Source: Herbidospora yilanensis (GTDB taxonomy: Bacteria; Actinomycetota; Actinomycetes; Streptosporangiales; Streptosporangiaceae). Taken from it: a stretch of 41,376 nt of DNA. The position numbers and the translations under genes are program-made. Of the stretch, positions 26,156 through 34,505 are shown in pieces. Position 1 is the first letter of the stretch; each line of letters starts with the position of its first letter. The notes under the pieces were generated by a model that saw only the letters and a program-made list of their open reading frames with translations, ran no database searches and was not told where the DNA came from. The stretch lies in contig NZ_BBXE01000053.1 of assembly GCF_001570565.1 (NCBI RefSeq), positions 1-41,376 of the forward strand, written 5' to 3'.

Positions 26156-26881
26156 TTACGGAGTCGGACGCCGCAGCCGGGTGACGAACTTGTAGCGGTC
26201 GCCCCGATAGAGGGACTGCGCCCATTCGACCGGGTTGCCGTCGGCGTCGAAGGCGTGGCGGGTCAGCATCAGCATCGGCAGGCCGATGTCGACGCCGAGG
26301 ACCTGCGAGTCGTAGGGCGTGGCGAGGACCGTCTCGATGATCTCCTCTGCGTCGGAGAGACGGACGCTGTAGGCGTTGTGGAGCGTTTCGTACAGCGAGG
26401 GGTGGCCCTCCAGCTCCCGCCGCAGCCGTGGGAATCGCCGCGCCGACAGGTGGGTGGTGTCGATCGACATCGGTTCGCCGTTGGCCAGGCGCAGGCGGTG
26501 GATGCGCAGCACCCGGCCGCCGGGGTTGATGGCCAGCCGCCGGCCGAGGGCCTCGTCGGCGGTGATGTAGGAGATGTCGAGGATCTTGGTGTCGGGTTCG
26601 AGGCCGACGGTCCGCAGGTCCTGGACATAAGAGGTGAGCTGGAGCACCTGGGCGACCTTGGGCTGGGCGACGAAGGTGCCCTTGCCCTGGATGCGGATCA
26701 GGCGGCCCTCGACGACGAGTTCGGTCAGCGCCTGGCGTACCGTCGTGCGTGAGGTCTCGAAGCGCACCGCGAGGGTGCGCTCGGGGGGCAGGGCACTCCC
26801 GGCGGGCAGGCTCTTGGTGAGCTCGAGCAGGCTACGTTTGACGTCGTAGTACTTCGGCACCCGGGGAGTGTCTTCGGTCAC
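26156..26881 (-). CDS. GntR/HutC-family regulator with UTRA domain, inside the biotin operon
   Basis: 241 residues. The N-terminal winged helix (about 5-75: [33 protein letters not shown], then QGKGTFVA) is followed by a UTRA ligand-binding domain (about 90-235). The GTG start forms a GTGA overlap with bioF; a longer in-frame start at 26977 would run deep into bioF. It occupies the place where bioA stands in many actinobacterial biotin operons. Location suggests it senses biotin, a precursor or a pimeloyl compound, but HutC-type regulators often bind sugar phosphates or amino acids, so this is inference. Confidence 0.85.
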   Translation of the reverse strand: MTEDTPRVPKYYDVKRSLLELTKSLPAGSALPPERTLAVRFETSRTTVRQALTELVVEGRLIRIQGKGTFVAQPKVAQVLQLTSYVQDLRTVGLEPDTKILDISYITADEALGRRLAINPGGRVLRIHRLRLANGEPMSIDTTHLSARRFPRLRRELEGHPSLYETLHNAYSVRLSDAEEIIETVLATPYDSQVLGVDIGLPMLMLTRHAFDADGNPVEWAQSLYRGDRYKFVTRLRRPTP

Positions 26882-28029
26882 GCGGTCACCTTCGTTCCGG
26901 CCACGGCGGCGAGCGCGCGCCCGGTCACCGCGAGATCTTCGGACCCCAGATTGGCCCGAGCGGTCAACCTTAGGCAAGACCGCCCGTCGGGGACCGAAGG
27001 GGGTCGGAAGCAGCCGACCTTCACACCGTGGTCCGCGCAGGTCGCGGCGGCGGCCAGGGCCCGGTGGGGGTCGCCCAGCACCACCGGCACCACGGCGGCG
27101 GCCGGCTCGGTGGTCTCGAACCCGAGTTCCCGGGCGGTCGAGGCCAGTGCGAGGGCGATTTCGCGGGCTCGTTTCGGCAGGTCAGGCTCCTCTTCGAGGA
27201 TGTGCAGCGCGGCGAGGGCCGCTCCGGCGCTCGCGGGGGCGAGGCCGGTGTCGAAGATGAACGACCGGCCGGTGTCGACGAGGGTGCCGATCACCTCCGG
27301 CGCGCCCAGCACGGCGCCGCCCTGGGAGCCGAGTGACTTCGACAACGTGATGGTTCTCACAATGTGAACATTCCCCGCAAGTCCGGCATCGTGAACCGCC
27401 CCGCGGCCGGATTCCCCGACGACACCGAGAGCGTGGGCCTCGTCGACGACAAGGAGCGCTCCATTCCGTACGGCCACCTCGGAGAGCGCCCCCAGCGGCG
27501 CGAGGTCGCCGTCGACGGAGAACACCGCGTCGGTGACCACCACGGCGTTCTCCTCCTCGCGGCCGGCCAGTGCCTTCTCGACGGCCGCGACGTCACCGTG
27601 GGGGGTCACCACCACACGCGCGCGGGCGAGCCGGCACGCGTCGACGATCGAGGCGTGGTTGCCCGCGTCGGAGACGACCAGCCCGTTCCTGCCGAGCGTC
27701 GCCACGGCGGCGAGGTTGGCGAGATAGCCCGAGGAGAACACCAGCGCCCCGGGGGAGTGGGTGAAGGCCGCGAGGGCCTCCTCCAGGTCGTGGTGGAGGC
27801 GGGTGCTCCCGGTGACCAGCCGGGACCCGGTCGCGCCGGTGCCCCACTCGCGGGTCGCCGCCACGGCCGCCTCGGTCAGCCGGGGATCGCGGCAGAGCCC
27901 CAGATAGTCGTTGGAGGCCAGGTCGAGCAGCCCGTCGAAGTCGGGCGAGCGCGGACGCAGCACCCGGGTCAGCCCGGCGGCGGCGCGGCGCTCGGCGGCC
28001 TGGCGAAGTCGGTCGATCGGCCCATGCAT
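26878..28029 (-). CDS. bioF: 8-amino-7-oxononanoate synthase
   Basis: 383 residues, typical for BioF. This PLP enzyme condenses pimeloyl-CoA or pimeloyl-ACP with L-alanine. The cofactor Lys is Lys231 in [23 protein letters not shown] and SNDYLGL are family motifs. It is first gene of the biotin operon and divergent from the histidine kinase across 89 bp. CATCAT 6 nt before the ATG could be a leaderless -10. No bioA is present in the window. Confidence 0.94.
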   Translation of the reverse strand: MHGPIDRLRQAAERRAAAGLTRVLRPRSPDFDGLLDLASNDYLGLCRDPRLTEAAVAATREWGTGATGSRLVTGSTRLHHDLEEALAAFTHSPGALVFSSGYLANLAAVATLGRNGLVVSDAGNHASIVDACRLARARVVVTPHGDVAAVEKALAGREEENAVVVTDAVFSVDGDLAPLGALSEVAVRNGALLVVDEAHALGVVGESGRGAVHDAGLAGNVHIVRTITLSKSLGSQGGAVLGAPEVIGTLVDTGRSFIFDTGLAPASAGAALAALHILEEEPDLPKRAREIALALASTARELGFETTEPAAAVVPVVLGDPHRALAAAATCADHGVKVGCFRPPSVPDGRSCLRLTARANLGSEDLAVTGRALAAVAGTKVTA

Positions 28030-28118
28030 GCAGAGATGATGCCAGGTGCGGTGTCCTGAGACGACGCCTCGGGTGTCCCGATTGGCGTTCCGGCCTGCTC
28101 AGCACGCATGATGCAGGG

Positions 28119-29597
28119 GTGCCGACTCTCAGCGACCTGGTGGCCAAGCACACCGATCTGTCCGCAGCCGACCTCGAATGGGTGCATTCGCTGGTCTCCG
28201 ACTGGCAGTTGCTGGCCGACCTGTCCTTCGCCGACCTCATCCTGTGGATCCCCGCCGAAGAAGGATGGATCGCGGTCGCCCAGATGCGGCCGACGACCGG
28301 CCCGACGGTCTACCACGACGACGTCGTCGGCTCCTTCGTGGCCCGCAACGAGCGGCCGCTGATCGAGACGGCCTGGCAGGAACGGCGGATCTGCCGCGAG
28401 GGCGACCCCGACTGGTCGACCGGGGTGCCGGTCCGCGAGGAGACGATCCCGGTCCGCCGTGCCCTCGACGGGCCGCTCATCGGGGTCATCCAGCGCTCGA
28501 CCAACCTCTCGTCCGCGCGTACGCCCTCGCGGCTGGAGCTGACCTATCTCCAGAGCGCCTCCGACCTGGCCCAGATGGTCGCCGAGGGCCGGTTCCCCTT
28601 CCACGGCGACGAGCCGATGCTGGTCCGGTCGCCGAGGGTGGGCGACGGGCTGCTGCGGCTCGACCGGGCCGGGCGGGTGACCTATGCCTCGCCCAACGCG
28701 CTGAGCGCCTACCGGCGGCTCGGGCTGCACGCCGACCTGGTCGGCTCGGAGCTCGGGAAGACGACCGCCGACCTCTGCTACCGCGACGAGCCGATCAACG
28801 AAGACCTGATGCTGGTCGCCAGCGGCAAGGTGCCGAGGGAGACCGAGGTGGAGCGCGGCGGGACGGTCGTCCAGCTCCGGGCGATCCCGCTGATCATCTC
28901 CGGGGGGCGGATAGGCGCTCTGGTGCTGGTGCGCGACGTGACCGAGCTGCGCCGCCGGGAGCGCGAGCTGCTGACGAAGGACGCCACGATCCGGGAGATC
29001 CACCACCGGGTCAAGAACAACCTGCAGACGGTGGCCGCGCTGCTGCGGCTGCAGTCGCGCCGCCTGCGGGTGCCCGAGGGGCGGGCCGCGCTCGACGAGG
29101 CGGTGCGAAGGGTCGGATCAATCGCGATCGTGCACGAGACCCTGGCGCAGATGCCCGAGGAGCTGGTCGCCTTCGACGAGATCGCCGACCGGGTGATCCA
29201 GATGACGGCCGAGGTGTCGGTGGCCCAGGTCGCGCTGCGGCGCGCGGGCACGTTCGGCATCCTGCCGGCGGCCGTGGCGACGCCGATCGCGATGGTGCTC
29301 ACCGAATTGCTGCAGAACGCCGTGGAACACGGGCTCGACGGGCGGCCGGGCAACGTCGAGGTCCGGGTGGAACGCCATCAGGACACGCTCGAAATGGTGA
29401 TCGCCGACGAGGGTCAGGGGCTGCCGCCCGGATTCGACATCGAGACGAACAGCAATCTGGGCCTGCAGATCGTGCGGACCCTCGTCGTGGGAGAACTTTC
29501 CGGGCGCCTGAACATCGCCCCGCGAGAGGGCGGCGGCACGGAAGTCGTCCTCAGCATTCCGGTGAACGTTCCCACGACCGACATTCACCGGATTTGA
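28119..29597 (+). CDS. pdtaS: Sensor histidine kinase PdtaS-like (GAF-PAS-HisKA_2)
   Basis: 492 residues without membrane segments. An N-terminal GAF-like domain (about 1-150) and PAS-like domain (about 180-285) precede an HWE/HisKA_2 phosphoacceptor region with REIHHRVKNNLQTVAALLRL and a HATPase with LTELLQNAVEHG (N-box) and DEGQGLP (G-box). Mycobacterial PdtaS phosphorylates PdtaR, an RNA-binding ANTAR regulator; no pdtaR is in the window. GTG start without a Shine-Dalgarno, 6 nt after CATGAT. Its neighbourhood with whiB1 is conserved in mycobacteria. Confidence 0.92.
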   Translation: MPTLSDLVAKHTDLSAADLEWVHSLVSDWQLLADLSFADLILWIPAEEGWIAVAQMRPTTGPTVYHDDVVGSFVARNERPLIETAWQERRICREGDPDWSTGVPVREETIPVRRALDGPLIGVIQRSTNLSSARTPSRLELTYLQSASDLAQMVAEGRFPFHGDEPMLVRSPRVGDGLLRLDRAGRVTYASPNALSAYRRLGLHADLVGSELGKTTADLCYRDEPINEDLMLVASGKVPRETEVERGGTVVQLRAIPLIISGGRIGALVLVRDVTELRRRERELLTKDATIREIHHRVKNNLQTVAALLRLQSRRLRVPEGRAALDEAVRRVGSIAIVHETLAQMPEELVAFDEIADRVIQMTAEVSVAQVALRRAGTFGILPAAVATPIAMVLTELLQNAVEHGLDGRPGNVEVRVERHQDTLEMVIADEGQGLPPGFDIETNSNLGLQIVRTLVVGELSGRLNIAPREGGGTEVVLSIPVNVPTTDIHRI

Positions 29598-29601
29598 CCC
29601 G

Positions 29602-29618
29602 TGCGCAACATTTGCGCA
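29602..29618. terminator. Short perfect hairpin between convergent pdtaS and whiB1
   Basis: TGCGCAA-CAT-TTGCGCA, a 7-bp stem just after the pdtaS stop. No T-run; a weak terminator or other signal. Confidence 0.4.
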
Positions 29619-29650
29619 ATGCGGGCGCGCTCTAATTCGGTTGTATGAAT

Positions 29651-29905
29651 TCAGACGTTGGCACGGGCGCGGGCCCGGGCGGTGCGGCGCTTGAGAGCGC
29701 GACGCTCGTCCTCACTGAGGCCGCCCCAGACGCCGGCGTCCTGAGCCGACTCCAGAGCCCACTTCAGGCACAGTTCGCTGACCGTGCACTGACGGCATAC
29801 CTGCTTGGCCTCTTCAATCTGCATCAACGCGGGCCCGGTGTTGCCGATCGGGAAGAACAGCTCGGGGTCCACGTCACGGCAGGCAGCGCGGTGGCGCCAG
29901 TCCAT
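29651..29905 (-). CDS. whiB1: WhiB1/WblE-type [4Fe-4S] transcription factor
   Basis: 84 residues. The cluster ligands are Cys9, Cys37, Cys40 and Cys46, the same positions as in M. tuberculosis WhiB1. GVWGG (58-62) and a basic C-terminal tail (KRRTARARARA) complete the family pattern. WhiB1 binds the primary sigma factor and responds to nitric oxide. The ATG at 29905 is chosen over an upstream GTG because AAGGAG lies 8 nt before it. A long 274-bp gap upstream holds its promoter. Confidence 0.95.
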   Translation of the reverse strand: MDWRHRAACRDVDPELFFPIGNTGPALMQIEEAKQVCRQCTVSELCLKWALESAQDAGVWGGLSEDERRALKRRTARARARANV

Positions 29906-30143
29906 GCGTTCCACTCCTTCGTAAGTGGAGCCTGGGCGGCTCCTGCACCTTTGTGAACAGATTCACTAGCTGACGCGAACGGCCGCCCGAAAAGTTGAGG
30001 GACGAGATTCGCGATGACGATCGCCGGGAACCTTGGCGGGAGCGGTGGCTCTCGAAAGGTCCTACGTTCCGACGTCGCGTTCAGCTTTTCAGCCACTCCT
30101 ACAGCACACAAGAGGTTTGGGGGAAGGTTTTGCGGGTCCTAGC

Positions 30144-30159
30144 TGTCGGATGCGTCACA
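30144..30159 (-). promoter_or_regulatory. Weak Crp-like site upstream of whiB1
   Basis: TGTGA-N6-CGACA on the minus strand: one perfect and one 3/5 half-site, about 240 bp before the whiB1 ATG. Mycobacterial whiB1 is Crp-controlled, which makes it worth noting. The evidence is thin. Confidence 0.25.
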
Positions 30160-30179
30160 CTATGACCGCTTGTAACTGT

Positions 30180-31133
30180 CTAGACCAGAACTTGTAACGC
30201 GTCCGGGATAGAGCGAAATGTCACCCTTTCCCGTTCTCCCAGGTAGTCGCCGTCAAGCTGAAGTGCGATGGGGCGGACCGCCTCGATCGTGAAAACACTC
30301 TCGTCATGTGCTTGAACGAGGTGTTTACCCGTCGGCAACCCCTGAGGCTCGCCGACGATCTGCCGGAGCAGGTTCACCACGGCCGGCAACCGCAGTTTCG
30401 TCATCGCCAGCAGATCGAGGCCCGTGTCGAATCCGGCCCACGGCGTCGGGTTGACCGGCCGGCTCCCGACGAACGTCCAGGGCGCGGTGTTCGACACGAT
30501 CGCCAGGAAGATCCCCGGTGTGTCGCGCTGCCCCGGCCGGGTCAGGGTCATCGCCGGATGCCGCCGGTCGGTCATGAGGTAGTGCCGCAGGGCCGTCTGC
30601 ATGTACAGCGTCGGCGAAGCCCGGTAACCGGCGCTGCGCAGGCCTTCGACGGCCCTGATGACCTCGGCGTCCCAGCCGAGGTCGGCACAGAATGTGAAGT
30701 AGCGAGACTCCACACCTGCCCCTGTTCCGGAATCCCTAACATCCCATTCGGCCAGCCCGAGGCTGATCGTGCGCGACCGGCCCTCGCGCAGCGCCTCCAG
30801 GAGCGCGCCGGTGGCCTCGATCGGGTTGTTCGGCAGCCCGAGCGCCCGCGCCAGCACGTTGGCGCTGCCCCCCGGAATGATGATCATCTTGGCCCGGTCT
30901 TCGGCCGCCATCAGCCCGTTGGCCACCTCGTTGACCGTTCCGTCGCCGCCGAGGACGGCCACCGCGTCGAAGCCCTTCTCCTTCGCCTGGGCCGCCAGCA
31001 CCGACGCGTGACCCCGATATCCGGTCTCGGCGACCTCCAGGTCGACCGCCGCTCCGAGCGCCCGCAGCAGGACGTCGAGCGTGCGCCGGTTGGTCGAGGT
31101 CGCCTTGGGGTTGACCAGCAGAAGTGCCCGCAT
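30180..31133 (-). CDS. Diacylglycerol kinase-family lipid kinase
   Basis: 317 residues. The catalytic LGGDGTVNEVANGL and the IPGGSANVLARALGLP nucleotide-binding segments identify the DAGK/sphingosine-kinase-like family; the C-terminal beta-rich domain ends QLDGDYLGERERVTF. It probably phosphorylates a lipid such as diacylglycerol. The ATG has TAACCT 6 nt upstream and no Shine-Dalgarno (leaderless type). Divergent from a small membrane protein with only 35 bp between them. Confidence 0.9.
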   Translation of the reverse strand: MRALLLVNPKATSTNRRTLDVLLRALGAAVDLEVAETGYRGHASVLAAQAKEKGFDAVAVLGGDGTVNEVANGLMAAEDRAKMIIIPGGSANVLARALGLPNNPIEATGALLEALREGRSRTISLGLAEWDVRDSGTGAGVESRYFTFCADLGWDAEVIRAVEGLRSAGYRASPTLYMQTALRHYLMTDRRHPAMTLTRPGQRDTPGIFLAIVSNTAPWTFVGSRPVNPTPWAGFDTGLDLLAMTKLRLPAVVNLLRQIVGEPQGLPTGKHLVQAHDESVFTIEAVRPIALQLDGDYLGERERVTFRSIPDALQVLV

Positions 31134-31139
31134 GCCTGA

Positions 31140-31160
31140 AGGTTATGCGACGGGTAGTCT
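31140..31160. promoter_or_regulatory. Back-to-back leaderless -10 elements
   Basis: TAACCT (31140-31145, minus) serves the lipid kinase with a 6-nt gap to its ATG. TAGTCT (31155-31160, plus) serves the membrane protein with an 8-nt gap to its GTG. Both promoters fit in 35 bp and must overlap. Confidence 0.5.
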
Positions 31161-31168
31161 CACCAACT

Positions 31169-31549
31169 GTGCAGAACCGTCCCTTCACCATCCTCGTCGC
31201 CGCGGCCGTCGTCGCGCTCGAAGGACTGGCCGCCCTCGTGATGGGCGGCTGGGTCGCGTACGAGACCCTGATCGGCAAGGCCGGCGACGTCATGAGCTCG
31301 CTCGTGCTGGCCGGATTCGCCCTGGCCGTGGGCGCCGGGCTGGTCTGGGTCGCGTGGGGGATCCTCCAGTTGATGCGCTGGAGCCGGGGGCCCGCCGTGG
31401 TCACCCAGATCTTCGCCGTGCCCCTCGCGATCAGCCTGATCCAGGCGGGGCAGCTCGCCTGGGGCGTGCCGCTGATCGCCGCGGCCGCCGTGATTCTCGT
31501 CACTCTTCTCGCGCCGCCCTCGACCCACGCCCTCATGGGCGACGTCTAG
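31169..31549 (+). CDS. Small four-helix membrane protein, unknown function
   Basis: 126 residues from the GTG at 31169. About four hydrophobic segments (roughly 6-27, 43-62, 73-90 and 96-113) separated by short charged loops; short tail SSTHALMGDV-like at the end. No family recognised. The GTG is chosen because TAGTCT lies 8 nt upstream; an ATG at 31124 would overlap the divergent lipid kinase start. Confidence 0.65.
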   Translation: MQNRPFTILVAAAVVALEGLAALVMGGWVAYETLIGKAGDVMSSLVLAGFALAVGAGLVWVAWGILQLMRWSRGPAVVTQIFAVPLAISLIQAGQLAWGVPLIAAAAVILVTLLAPPSTHALMGDV

Positions 31550-31566
31550 CGGCCGGAAAAAGAGTT

Positions 31567-31590
31567 GGCCGGCGTCTTGCGACGCCGGCC
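31567..31590 (-). terminator. Intrinsic terminator of the sigma factor gene
   Basis: GGCCGGCGTC/GACGCCGGCC, a 10-bp perfect stem with a 4-nt loop. On the minus strand it is followed by AACTCTTTTT. Confidence 0.85.
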
Positions 31591-31601
31591 GAAGTGGATC
31601 G

Positions 31602-32402
31602 TCAGTCTTCCGCGGTCAGGCCCTCGCGTAGTTGCGCGAGAGTCCGGGCCAGCAGGCGGGACACGTGCATCTGCGAGATGCCCAGCTCGGTGGCGATCTG
31701 CGACTGCGTCATGTTGCCGAAGAACCGCAGGAGCAGGATGCGCTTCTCCCGAGGGGGCAGGCGCTCCAGCAGCGGCTTCAGCGACTCGCGGTATTCGACG
31801 CCCTCCAGCGACTCGTCGACGATGCCGAGCGAGTCGGAGACCGCCGGCGCGTCGTCGTCGCCCGAGTCGGGCGCGTCGAGCGAGACCGTCGAGTAGGCGT
31901 TGGCGGACTCAAGGCCCTCCAGCACCTCTTCCTCGGTCATCTGGAGATGGGCGGCCAGCTCGGCCACCGTGGGCGCACGCCCCTCGCGCTGCGAGAGCTC
32001 GCTGATCGCCTTGGTCAGCGACAACTTCAGCTCCTGCAGGCGGCGCGGCACGCGGACCGCCCAGCCCTTGTCGCGGAAGTGGCGCTTGATCTCACCGACG
32101 ATGGTCGGGGTGGCGTAGGTGGAGAACTCGACGCCCCGGGCCAGGTCGAACCGGTCGATCGACTTGATCAGGCCGATCGTGGCCACCTGGGTCAGGTCGT
32201 CGAGCCACTCGCCGCGGTTGCGGAACCGGCGCGCGAGGTATTCCACCAGCGGAAGGTGCAGTTCCACGAGCTCGTCGCGGATGCGCTGGCGGCGCGGGTC
32301 GTCGGCCGGCAGCTCAGCGAGCTCCCCGAAGAGGGTGCGGGCGCGCACCCGATCCGGGACTCCGGAGTCGCTGGTGGCCATGGCACGGGTCCTTTCCGTC
32401 AC
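31602..32402 (-). CDS. SigB/SigF/SigG-subfamily sigma factor
   Basis: 266 residues from GTG 32402. Region 2 (LVEYLARRFRNRGEWLDDLTQVATIGLIKSIDRFD), region 3 and region 4 (LPPREKRILLLRFFGNMTQSQIA) are complete, as in stress/development sigma factors of the SigB/F/G group. The GTG overlaps the stop of the upstream anti-sigma gene (GTGA). An ATG at 32381 has GGAAAGGA 8 nt upstream and may be the main start, giving 259 residues. Gene order corresponds to SigH of Streptomyces, from memory. Confidence 0.92.
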   Translation of the reverse strand: MTERTRAMATSDSGVPDRVRARTLFGELAELPADDPRRQRIRDELVELHLPLVEYLARRFRNRGEWLDDLTQVATIGLIKSIDRFDLARGVEFSTYATPTIVGEIKRHFRDKGWAVRVPRRLQELKLSLTKAISELSQREGRAPTVAELAAHLQMTEEEVLEGLESANAYSTVSLDAPDSGDDDAPAVSDSLGIVDESLEGVEYRESLKPLLERLPPREKRILLLRFFGNMTQSQIATELGISQMHVSRLLARTLAQLREGLTAED

Positions 32403-32818
32403 GCCGGCCTCGCCGCGCCTCGCCGCTTGCGCAGCACGATCGCCATGTGATCGGGGGAGGACACGGCATCGACGTCGTCGGCGAGCGCGGTGAGCACCAT
32501 CCAGGCGAAGTCATCGCGTTTGGGCTCGGCGATCCCGACGGTGGTGACCTCGACCCGGATCGACATCTCCTGCCCGGTCAGCTCGAACTCCGCGATCAGA
32601 TCGGTGCCGGGGACGGCATGGCGCAGCAACATCGCGCACGCCTCGTCGACGGCGATCCGCAGATCTTCCATCTCGTCGATGGTGAAGTCGAGCCGTGCCG
32701 CCAGACCTGCTGTCGCGGTCCGCAACACGGACAGATAGGCGCTGGCCGCCGGAAGCCGTACGCTCACGGCGTCGCGGATCCCGGCCAGATCCCCTGTGAC
32801 ATCAGTTGCGTCGGTCAC
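32399..32818 (-). CDS. RsbW-like anti-sigma factor
   Basis: 139 residues. The GHKL/HATPase fold of the RsbW/SpoIIAB type is seen in LDFTIDEMEDLRIAVDEAC and the C-terminal SSPDHMAIVLRKR. It should bind and hold the sigma factor encoded directly downstream. The GTG start has AAGGAGG 3-4 nt upstream, a short spacing. No anti-anti-sigma gene is adjacent. Coupled to the sigma gene by a 4-bp overlap. Confidence 0.88.
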   Translation of the reverse strand: MTDATDVTGDLAGIRDAVSVRLPAASAYLSVLRTATAGLAARLDFTIDEMEDLRIAVDEACAMLLRHAVPGTDLIAEFELTGQEMSIRVEVTTVGIAEPKRDDFAWMVLTALADDVDAVSSPDHMAIVLRKRRGAARPA

Positions 32819-32923
32819 GATCCTCCTTGCCCTGCCGGCCACATCTCGCGGGGCCGCATGTTTGCAACCTACCGCCACTCGACCGCGATTGCTCGGCTTG
32901 GACGCGCCGATGCCGGAAATGCG

Positions 32924-32965
32924 CGGACCCCGCACGGAAAGTTCCAAGTGAACGTGCGGGGTCCG
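32924..32965 (-). terminator. Terminator of sodN
   Basis: A 13-bp perfect stem CGGACCCCGCACG/CGTGCGGGGTCCG with a 16-nt loop, 12 nt past the sodN stop. T-run weak (CATTTCC). Confidence 0.75.
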
Positions 32966-32977
32966 GGGCGGAGAGGC

Positions 32978-33364
32978 CTAGGCGGCCTTCGTCTCCCAGA
33001 AGATCTTCGCGATCTCGTCGATCTTGCCCAGGAGGTCGTCGGCCTTGGCGACGTCGACGGTGCCCTTGGCGCCGGCCGCGCCGGCCAGCTTGGTGGCGTC
33101 CCAGAAGAGCTGGTGGAGCTGCGGGTGGGCCTCCAGGTGCGGGGGCTTGAAGTAGTCGGTCCACAACACCCACAGGTGGTGCTTGACCAGCTCGGCCCGC
33201 TCCTCCTTGATCGTGAGGGCTCGCGAGCGGAACACCGGGTCGTCGTTGTCGGCGTACTTCTGCATGATCGCCTTGACCGATTCGGCCTCGATACGCGCCT
33301 GTGCGGGGTCGTAGACGCCGCACGGCAGGTCACAATGGGCCGATGCCACGTGCTTGGCAAGCAT
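32978..33364 (-). CDS. sodN: Nickel superoxide dismutase precursor
   Basis: 128 residues. The nickel hook HCDLPCGVYDP starts at His10, with Cys11 and Cys15 as the mature Cys2 and Cys6 ligands. The first nine residues (MLAKHVASA) are a propeptide that must be cut to free His1; I recall 14 residues for the Streptomyces enzyme. The rest (KHHLWVLWTDYFKPPHLE, KIFWETKAA) matches SodN closely. It removes superoxide in the cytoplasm. Divergent from its maturation protease gene across 57 bp. Confidence 0.97.
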   Translation of the reverse strand: MLAKHVASAHCDLPCGVYDPAQARIEAESVKAIMQKYADNDDPVFRSRALTIKEERAELVKHHLWVLWTDYFKPPHLEAHPQLHQLFWDATKLAGAAGAKGTVDVAKADDLLGKIDEIAKIFWETKAA

Positions 33365-33421
33365 CGGGTTTCCTTTCGTCAGAGTGGCTGCGGTTCCGAC
33401 ATTACTGCTCCGAGGTGGATC

Positions 33422-33736
33422 ATGTTCACCAGCGTCCGGGTGTCCGGGGATTCCATGCTTCCGGCCCTGCGGCCCGGCGACTGCCTGTTGGTCCGCCGCA
33501 ACGCGAAGATCCGTCCGGGAGACGTCGTGATCGCTCGCATACCCGGAAACCTCATCGTCAAAAGGGTGTTCCGGTGGACCGGCGAGGGCTGGTGGCTGGA
33601 GAGCGACAACCAGCGTGCGCCCGGCCGCAGGGACTCGTGGGACTTCGGCGCGATTCCCCAGGACCGGATCGTCGGGAAGGTGGTCGGCCGTTACTGGCCG
33701 TCACTCGCCTTGGGGCCGCGTTTCCTGGCCCGGTAG
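33422..33736 (+). CDS. sodX: Nickel-type superoxide dismutase maturation protease
   Basis: 104 residues, an S26 signal-peptidase-like enzyme. The Ser-Lys pair is Ser11 (GDSMLPAL) and Lys47 (IVKRVF), with a final GKVVGRYWP segment. It trims the SodN propeptide so that His1 can bind nickel. The ATG has GAGGTGG upstream. The frame is open far to the left, but that is not coding. The 3' end overlaps the convergent CGNR gene by 46 bp. Confidence 0.93.
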   Translation: MFTSVRVSGDSMLPALRPGDCLLVRRNAKIRPGDVVIARIPGNLIVKRVFRWTGEGWWLESDNQRAPGRRDSWDFGAIPQDRIVGKVVGRYWPSLALGPRFLAR

Positions 33737-34236
33737 GCGGCCACGTTGGCCCGGCTGGCGCACCGCTCGGAGCAGTAGCGCCGCGACCTGTTCGACGAGG
33801 TGTCGAGGTAGGCGTTGCGGCAGGGCGCGGCCTGGCAGATGCCGAGCCGGTCGGCGCCCAGGCCGGTGACCACGCTGGCCAGGCCCATCACCGACCCGAC
33901 CGCGACGGTGTCGCCGACCCGGCCGCCCTCGGTCAGGTGCATGTGCCAGGGCTGGCCGTCGTGCCCGGCGATCTGGGGGTGGACGGGATGGCGCACCAGC
34001 AGCCCGTTCAGGCGCTGGACCACGTTCTCCTCATCGCCTTCGGCGGCCGACTCGAACACCTCGGTCAGCTCGTCGCGCAGCTCGATGACGTGGTCGAGGT
34101 CGCGCCGGGTCGCCCGCCCGGCGGCCTCGGTCCGGCCGGTCTCGGCCAGCAGGGCGCGCAGCCCGTCGAGGGTCTTCAGATCATCCCGGCGGTTGACGAG
34201 GAGGACGGCCAGCTCGGCGTAGGAGGTCAAGTCCAC
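33691..34236 (-). CDS. ABATE/CGNR zinc-finger protein, probable transcriptional regulator
   Basis: 181 residues from the GTG at 34236. An N-terminal ABATE-like domain begins VDLTSYAELAVLLVN. The C-terminal CGNR zinc finger reads CQAAPCRNAYLDTSSNRSRR then YCSERCASRANVAAYR; the usual CGN is CRN here. Such proteins are presumed stress-linked regulators. The open frame extends to 34374, but the extra residues look non-coding. An imperfect inverted repeat lies just upstream of its start. Confidence 0.8.
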   Translation of the reverse strand: MDLTSYAELAVLLVNRRDDLKTLDGLRALLAETGRTEAAGRATRRDLDHVIELRDELTEVFESAAEGDEENVVQRLNGLLVRHPVHPQIAGHDGQPWHMHLTEGGRVGDTVAVGSVMGLASVVTGLGADRLGICQAAPCRNAYLDTSSNRSRRYCSERCASRANVAAYRARKRGPKASDGQ

Positions 34237-34245
34237 GGGGAACCC

Positions 34246-34278
34246 TGTAATAGGTGACTCAGGACATTGAGTATTACA
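34246..34278. promoter_or_regulatory. Interrupted inverted repeat upstream of the CGNR gene
   Basis: TGTAAT then (after 5 nt) ACTCA pairs with TGAGT-ATTACA: 11 paired bases with a 5-nt bulge on one side. On the minus strand it includes TAATAC, a possible -10. Candidate operator for autoregulation. The remaining gap up to 34505 holds the malic enzyme promoter, which I could not place with confidence. Confidence 0.35.
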
Positions 34279-34505
34279 CAGGGACGGAAAGTTCCAAAGA
34301 GATTGACAGTGCATTAAAGGCCAAACGGCTGCGGCGTATCTGACCGCGAGTGGCCGTCTCAGCATGTGGCACACTAGGGCAACGGGTGACCCCCGTGCCC
34401 GAGACGGCCGTCAACGACGACGGTTCCGGTGTCTATCCATGCCGCGGGCCCTCGTCTCGTAACGGTCTGTGTTGTGTCCGTCACCAGACATCAGGGGTCA
34501 GCGTA

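Noticed and set aside
28030-28118. GntR operator between bioF and pdtaS
   Set aside because: Only a weak GTC-N4-GAC pattern is visible; not distinguishable from chance.
30174-30188. GTCTAGAC-containing sequence resembling a DasR/HutC operator
   Set aside because: It is the stop region of the lipid kinase gene (TAG), one base short of the symmetrical consensus and far from the gntR gene or any suitable promoter.
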